Source: CAYPOY01 sp964412395 (GTDB lineage Bacteria; Chloroflexota; Anaerolineae; B4-G1). Taken from it: a stretch of 7,946 nucleotides of DNA. The notes below the pieces were generated by a model, which was given only the letters and a program-made list of their open reading frames with translations, made no database searches and had not been told where the DNA came from. The stretch covers positions 1 to 7,946 of the forward strand of contig CAYPOY010000243.1 of the NCBI GenBank assembly GCA_964412395.1, written 5' to 3'. Position numbers and translations under genes: made by a program. Below are positions 5,256 to 7,946 of this stretch, in pieces (the stretch's first letter is position 1; the number at the start of each line of letters is the position of its first letter).

Positions 5256-6968
5256 ATGAATTCGATTGTTGTACTAATCCTGGGAGCCCTGGGCGTCGGT
5301 GTGGGCTACGGCTGGTACGCACGGCGCATTGACCATGACATCGTCCAGCCCGACCCGAAGAAGGCTACCCCGGCCAAGATGTACATGGACGGGGTGGACT
5401 TCACGCCGGCAAGCCGCAACGTGCTCTTCGGCTACCAGTTCAAATCCATCGCCGCGCTAGGCCCTATCACCGGTCCCATCATCGCCGTGCAGTGGGGCTG
5501 GGTGCCAGCGCTGGCCTGGGTCATCCTGGGCACCTTCTTCATCGGCTGGGTGCAGGACTATGGCGCTATGATCATGGGCGTGCGCCGTGAAGGAGACACG
5601 ATGGGCGCGCTGAGTTACAAACTGATCTCGCCCCGCGCGCGCAACATCCTCATGATCTTCATATACTTCTACCTGTTGCTGATTATGGGAGCCTTCGGCA
5701 ACGCGGTGGGGAAAGTGTTGATGACCAACCCCCAAGTGCCCTTCGGCATGATCGCAGTGATCCTGATGGGCGTCCTGGCCGGGCAGATGACCTACAAGTG
5801 GAAGCAGGACATCATCCTCACTACCGTCATCACTGTCGCACTTTCCTTCGTGGGCATCTGGCTGAGCACGCTGCCAGGCATATCCAACTTCTTCTCGGCC
5901 TTCTATGGCCTCCCCGAATCCCTCACCATCTTCCTGGGCAACACGCAGGCTCAGGTCCTCGGAACGCTACTGGTGATCATCTTCTGCTACCTGGGTTCGG
6001 CGCTGCCCATCTGGTCTTTCGCCCAGCCCATCAACTACATCTCCTTCTGGATTGTCTCACTGGGAGTGCTGGGCGGCATTATCGGCCTGCTGATCTGGCA
6101 TCCAGGGATGGGTGACTTCCCCACCTTTACCCAGTTCACCACCCCCAGCGGGCCGCTGTGGCCTATGCTCTATGTCACCATCGCCTGCGGCGCTATCTCC
6201 GGCTGGCATAGCCTGGTTTCCACTTCCGGCACGGCACGACAGTTGGAGAAGGAGACCGACGCCCTGCCGGTAGGCGGCGGCGCCATGTTCATGGAGATGG
6301 TGTTTGCCGTCATCGCCTTCCTGACCGCCACCGTCGCCTTCGGAGGCTGGCAGGGGTACCAGGACGCCGGTGGCGCGGGCAAAGCGCTGGGGGTCTTCGC
6401 CGGGGGGTTGGCCAACTTCCTGGACCACATCGGCATCCCCCATGACTTCGGCGTGGCCTACGGCTCTGTCTTCCTGACCATCATGGCGCTGACCATCATG
6501 CAACTGGTGGTGCGCTTCATGCGCGTGGCCAGCGCCGAACTGGTGGGCGACAAGATGCCAGCGATGAAGAACATCCATGTGGGCACCATCGTGGCCCTGA
6601 TCCTGACGCTGATCTTCGTCTGGGTCATCCCCTGGCTGACCATCTGGGCTGCCTTCGGCGCTGCCAATCAGTTGATGGCCGGCCTGGCCCTGCTGCTCAT
6701 CTCCCTGTGGGCCATGTCGGAGGGCAGGAAGCATACCTGGGCACTCTACCCCTCAATCTTCATGATCGTCACCACCATCGCCGCTCTGCTCTACCTGGCC
6801 TACGTCAACTTCTTCGTCAAGCTGCCGGCTGCTGCGACGGCTCAGGCCTCCATAGCCTCCATCCTCGTCGGCATCATCGCTCTGGTGTTGGTGGTGGCGG
6901 CGGCCTTCCTCGTCGTGGACGGCTGGAAGGCGCTCGGCAAGCCACAGGCCAAAGAAGAAGCCGCCTGA
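5256..6968 (+). CDS. cstA: CstA-family carbon starvation protein (peptide/pyruvate transporter)
   Basis: CstA proteins are inner-membrane transporters, linked to peptide uptake in starvation and, for relatives such as BtsT, to pyruvate uptake. This 570-residue protein is almost wholly hydrophobic, with many membrane segments. The family N-terminal signature is clear: MDGVDFTPASRNVLFGYQF (44-62), then GPITGPIIAVQWGW (69-82) and FIGWVQDYGAMIMGVRREG (95-113). A second signature is SGWHSLVSTSGTARQLEKET (315-334) followed by DALPVGGGAMFMEM. It is shorter than E. coli CstA (about 700 residues) and ends KEEAA; shorter forms are common outside proteobacteria. The ATG at 5256 is set by CAGGAGG (5241-5247); an upstream in-frame ATG at 5226 has no such site. 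No small YjiX-like partner follows. The gene stands alone, closed by a hairpin. Substrate is unproven. Confidence 0.93.
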   Translation: MNSIVVLILGALGVGVGYGWYARRIDHDIVQPDPKKATPAKMYMDGVDFTPASRNVLFGYQFKSIAALGPITGPIIAVQWGWVPALAWVILGTFFIGWVQDYGAMIMGVRREGDTMGALSYKLISPRARNILMIFIYFYLLLIMGAFGNAVGKVLMTNPQVPFGMIAVILMGVLAGQMTYKWKQDIILTTVITVALSFVGIWLSTLPGISNFFSAFYGLPESLTIFLGNTQAQVLGTLLVIIFCYLGSALPIWSFAQPINYISFWIVSLGVLGGIIGLLIWHPGMGDFPTFTQFTTPSGPLWPMLYVTIACGAISGWHSLVSTSGTARQLEKETDALPVGGGAMFMEMVFAVIAFLTATVAFGGWQGYQDAGGAGKALGVFAGGLANFLDHIGIPHDFGVAYGSVFLTIMALTIMQLVVRFMRVASAELVGDKMPAMKNIHVGTIVALILTLIFVWVIPWLTIWAAFGAANQLMAGLALLLISLWAMSEGRKHTWALYPSIFMIVTTIAALLYLAYVNFFVKLPAAATAQASIASILVGIIALVLVVAAAFLVVDGWKALGKPQAKEEAA

Positions 6969-6982
6969 TCGTGCGAGCATAC

Positions 6983-7012
6983 GATGGGAGGGCTTCCCCC
7001 GACCCTCCCATC
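6983..7012 (+). terminator. 10-bp hairpin after cstA
   Basis: GATGGGAGGG (6983-6992) and CCCTCCCATC (7003-7012) pair perfectly around a 10-base loop, 15 bases after the cstA TGA. There is no run of T after the stem, so it is not a textbook intrinsic terminator. It may still end or protect the cstA message, and nothing else in this gap would do so. Confidence 0.6.
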
Positions 7013-7038
7013 TGACGACAACATCGGACAGGGAAAGA

Positions 7039-7100
7039 AACGGACAGTACTCATAGAACGCGATCCTCTGTGCCCGCTTCCGTTCTTTTCTCCGTCCGTT
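7039..7100 (+). promoter_or_regulatory. Possible leader hairpin before the small-gene pair
   Basis: AACGGAC (7039-7045) can pair with GTCCGTT (7094-7100). Nested inside, AGAACG (7055-7060) can pair with CGTTCT (7081-7086), giving 13 pairs with an internal loop and a 20-base end loop. It ends 23 bases before the ATG at 7124. No known riboswitch consensus was recognised, and it may be chance. Confidence 0.2.
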
Positions 7101-7123
7101 GTAGTGTACTGATGAGGATATCT

Positions 7124-7417
7124 ATGCGGGAGGACATACGGGATAAGATGCGCTGGGCCGGGCAGACCGTGGGTGAGATCTTTTACGGGATGACCGTCTT
7201 CGACTGGGTGCGCAGCATGCGGCGCGAACGGGGCGAGGTGGAGCGGCTGTTTGTACTCATCACCTTTGGCGACATCGTCGGCCTCCCTATCTTGCCACCT
7301 TATTACACTATGCGCCTGTTGCCCTACGTCGTCCCTGTGCTCAACCGCTGGAAGCGTAGCCTACTCCGCGAGCGCGACTGGACTGATCTGGTCGAGTTGA
7401 TCGAAGGGGTGGATTGA
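7124..7417 (+). CDS. Small protein of unknown family with conserved LPPYY core, paralog 1
   Basis: This 97-residue protein has a charged N-terminal part (MREDIRDKMR, then GEIFYGMTVFDWVRSMRRER). A hydrophobic core follows: RLFVLITFGDIVGLPILPPY (41-60), then YTMRLLPYVVPVL (61-73). It ends in a basic/acidic tail (WKRSLLRERDWTD, 76-88). The core is rich in Pro, Tyr and aliphatic residues and could be a membrane-associated hairpin or amphipathic segment rather than a normal span. The ATG at 7124 is chosen for GAGG (7114-7117), 6 bases upstream; in-frame starts at 7070 and 7112 lack one. By hand count it matches the next gene's product at 33 of 48 core positions. Twenty bases separate the two genes, and an ArsA-like ATPase gene follows on the same strand. 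The function is not known to me. Confidence 0.8.
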   Translation: MREDIRDKMRWAGQTVGEIFYGMTVFDWVRSMRRERGEVERLFVLITFGDIVGLPILPPYYTMRLLPYVVPVLNRWKRSLLRERDWTDLVELIEGVD

Positions 7418-7437
7418 AAAAAACTAATGGAGGTAAA

Positions 7438-7719
7438 ATGAGCGAAGGAGAAAAGCGAGAAAGCACACTGAAGCGATTCGGCCGTTCGGCCAAAGAATTC
7501 CTCTACGGCATGGCGGGCCACGACATGACCCGCTTTGCCCTCAAGACGCGAGGTAGCATGGAGCACCTGTTCATCCTGATTACGATGGGCGACCTGCTGG
7601 GTATCCCCATCCTGCCGCCCTATTATTCGTTGCGCCTGCTGCCCTATGTCGTGCCGCAGATTAGCACCTGGAAGCGGCGCATGTTGCGTGAGCGGGACCT
7701 GACCGACGCACTGGCATAG
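7438..7719 (+). CDS. Small protein of unknown family with conserved LPPYY core, paralog 2
   Basis: This 93-residue paralog of the preceding protein shares its layout. It has a charged head (MSEGEKRESTLKRFGRSAKE), then FLYGMAGHD (21-29), the core LFILITMGDLLGIPILPPYY (44-63), SLRLLPYVVP (64-73) and the tail TWKRRMLRERDLTDALA. YGM, LITxGD, PILPPYY, RLLPYVVP, WKR, LRERD and TD are identical in both copies, which points to strong constraint. The heads differ, so the two copies may have separate partners. GGAGGT (7429-7434) sits just before the ATG at 7438; a TTG at 7414 overlapping the previous stop is less likely. It lies between its paralog and the octamer array that precedes the ArsA-like gene. 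No catalytic motif is evident. Confidence 0.8.
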   Translation: MSEGEKRESTLKRFGRSAKEFLYGMAGHDMTRFALKTRGSMEHLFILITMGDLLGIPILPPYYSLRLLPYVVPQISTWKRRMLRERDLTDALA

Positions 7720-7721
7720 TG

Positions 7722-7821
7722 CTGGTAGACTGGTAGATTGGTAAACTGGTAAACTGGTGCCCTGAGAACCAATCTACCAATGTACCAATTTCCCAATCTA
7801 CCAATCTACCAATGTACCGAT
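7722..7821. repeat. Inverted array of octamer repeats
   Basis: The left arm (7722-7758) has about 4.6 octamers of the form CTGGTAGA, CTGGTAGA, TTGGTAAA, CTGGTAAA, CTGGT. After a 10-base spacer, the right arm (7769-7821) has six octamers of the form CCAATCTA, CCAATGTA, CCAATTTC, CCAATCTA, CCAATCTA, CCAATGTA and a degenerate CCGATA. The arms are complementary (TAGATTGG pairs with CCAATCTA), so the transcript could form a long imperfect hairpin in several registers. It sits 3 bases after the second small gene's stop and ends just before the ArsA-like gene's ribosome site. It may act as a terminator, processing site or recombination-prone filler. Confidence 0.85.
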
Positions 7822-7836
7822 AACAAGGAGAGAACA

Positions 7837-7946
7837 TTGTCACTCGCACAAGTCTTTAAGGAACACCCCAACCGCCGCTACATCGAGTTTGGCGGCAAGG
7901 GCGGATTGGGCAAAACCACTTTCTCCGCCGCCACCGCCTACTGGTT
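7837..7946 (+). CDS. ArsA/Get3-like ATPase, N-terminal part (cut by window end)
   Basis: Only the first 36 codons and part of the 37th are in the window. The start is TTG at 7837, supported by AAGGAG (7825-7830) 6 bases upstream; no ATG is better placed. The N-terminus reads SLAQVFKEHPNRRYIEFGGK and continues GGLGKTTFSAATAYW. FGGKGGLGKTT contains the deviant Walker A motif (KGGxGKT/S) of the SIMIBI class, in the form used by ArsA arsenite-pump ATPases and Get3/TRC40 targeting ATPases. The lead-in RYIEFGGKGGLGKTT, with SAATAYW after it, fits ArsA/Get3 better than MinD/ParA. The position after two small paralogous genes with a hydrophobic core suggests a shared role at the membrane. Whether it handles arsenite, tail-anchored proteins or something else cannot be told from this fragment. 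Confidence 0.8.
   Translation, partial: MSLAQVFKEHPNRRYIEFGGKGGLGKTTFSAATAYW

Noticed and set aside
6057..6734. 225-residue minus-strand open frame inside cstA
   Set aside because: It is a His/Gln/Gly/Asp-rich shadow of the hydrophobic CstA frame, without domain motifs or a ribosome site.
7722..7821. CRISPR array
   Set aside because: The repeat units are 8 bases with no spacers and change orientation midway, so this is a short tandem repeat, not CRISPR.
7661..7849. 62-residue minus-strand frame over the octamer array
   Set aside because: Its repeated VDW-like residues are a translation of the octamer repeats, not a protein gene.

Overview
The window reads as a stretch of GC-rich bacterial chromosome. 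The organism is probably a member of the Chloroflexota (Anaerolineae or a related class). This is inferred from protein flavour and intergenic style: long Thr/Pro linkers behind membrane anchors, short degenerate tandem repeats of period 7-8 between genes, and an ArsA/Get3-type ATPase preceded by small unknown genes. No rRNA, tRNA, CRISPR array, transposase or insertion sequence was seen. No gap without a gene exceeds 300 bases. The code looks standard, because TGA ends several genes here.

Layout. Positions 1-147 hold an unassigned end, a short A-rich repeat and a strongly C-rich tract. The tract is G-rich on the strand of the first gene and lies just past that gene's stop. Positions 148-1710 (minus strand) encode a membrane-anchored LytR-CpsA-Psr (LCP) cell-wall glycopolymer ligase with a long Thr/Pro linker and a C-terminal LytR_C domain. 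A short divergent promoter region follows. Positions 1938-3089 (plus strand) encode an anchored protein that joins a SurA/PrsA-like chaperone domain to an AhpC/TSA peroxiredoxin domain. One in-frame TGA, with no frameshift, sits exactly where the peroxidatic cysteine should be. A perfect 7-bp hairpin follows it at a distance like that of bacterial SECIS elements. The gene is therefore either a new selenoprotein architecture or a gene broken at its catalytic codon; this is the most interesting point in the window.

A class I SAM methyltransferase follows (3122-3733), then a two-gene type II toxin-antitoxin module (3795-4282) with a good promoter inside the methyltransferase 3' end. Next come an unrecognised membrane-anchored protein (4399-5064) and a CstA-family carbon starvation/peptide or pyruvate transporter (5256-6968), closed by a 10-bp hairpin. 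The right end carries two tandem paralogous small genes (7124-7417 and 7438-7719) sharing a strongly conserved LPPYY-containing core. They are followed by an inverted array of octamer repeats and the first 36 codons of an ArsA/Get3-like ATPase with the KGGLGKTT deviant Walker A motif, cut by the window end. The small paralogs plus the ATPase may be one uncharacterised membrane-related module.

The genes do not form one pathway. Several (LCP protein, redoxin, unknown anchored protein, CstA) act at or outside the cytoplasmic membrane. All homology statements come from reading motifs by eye; no database search was run.
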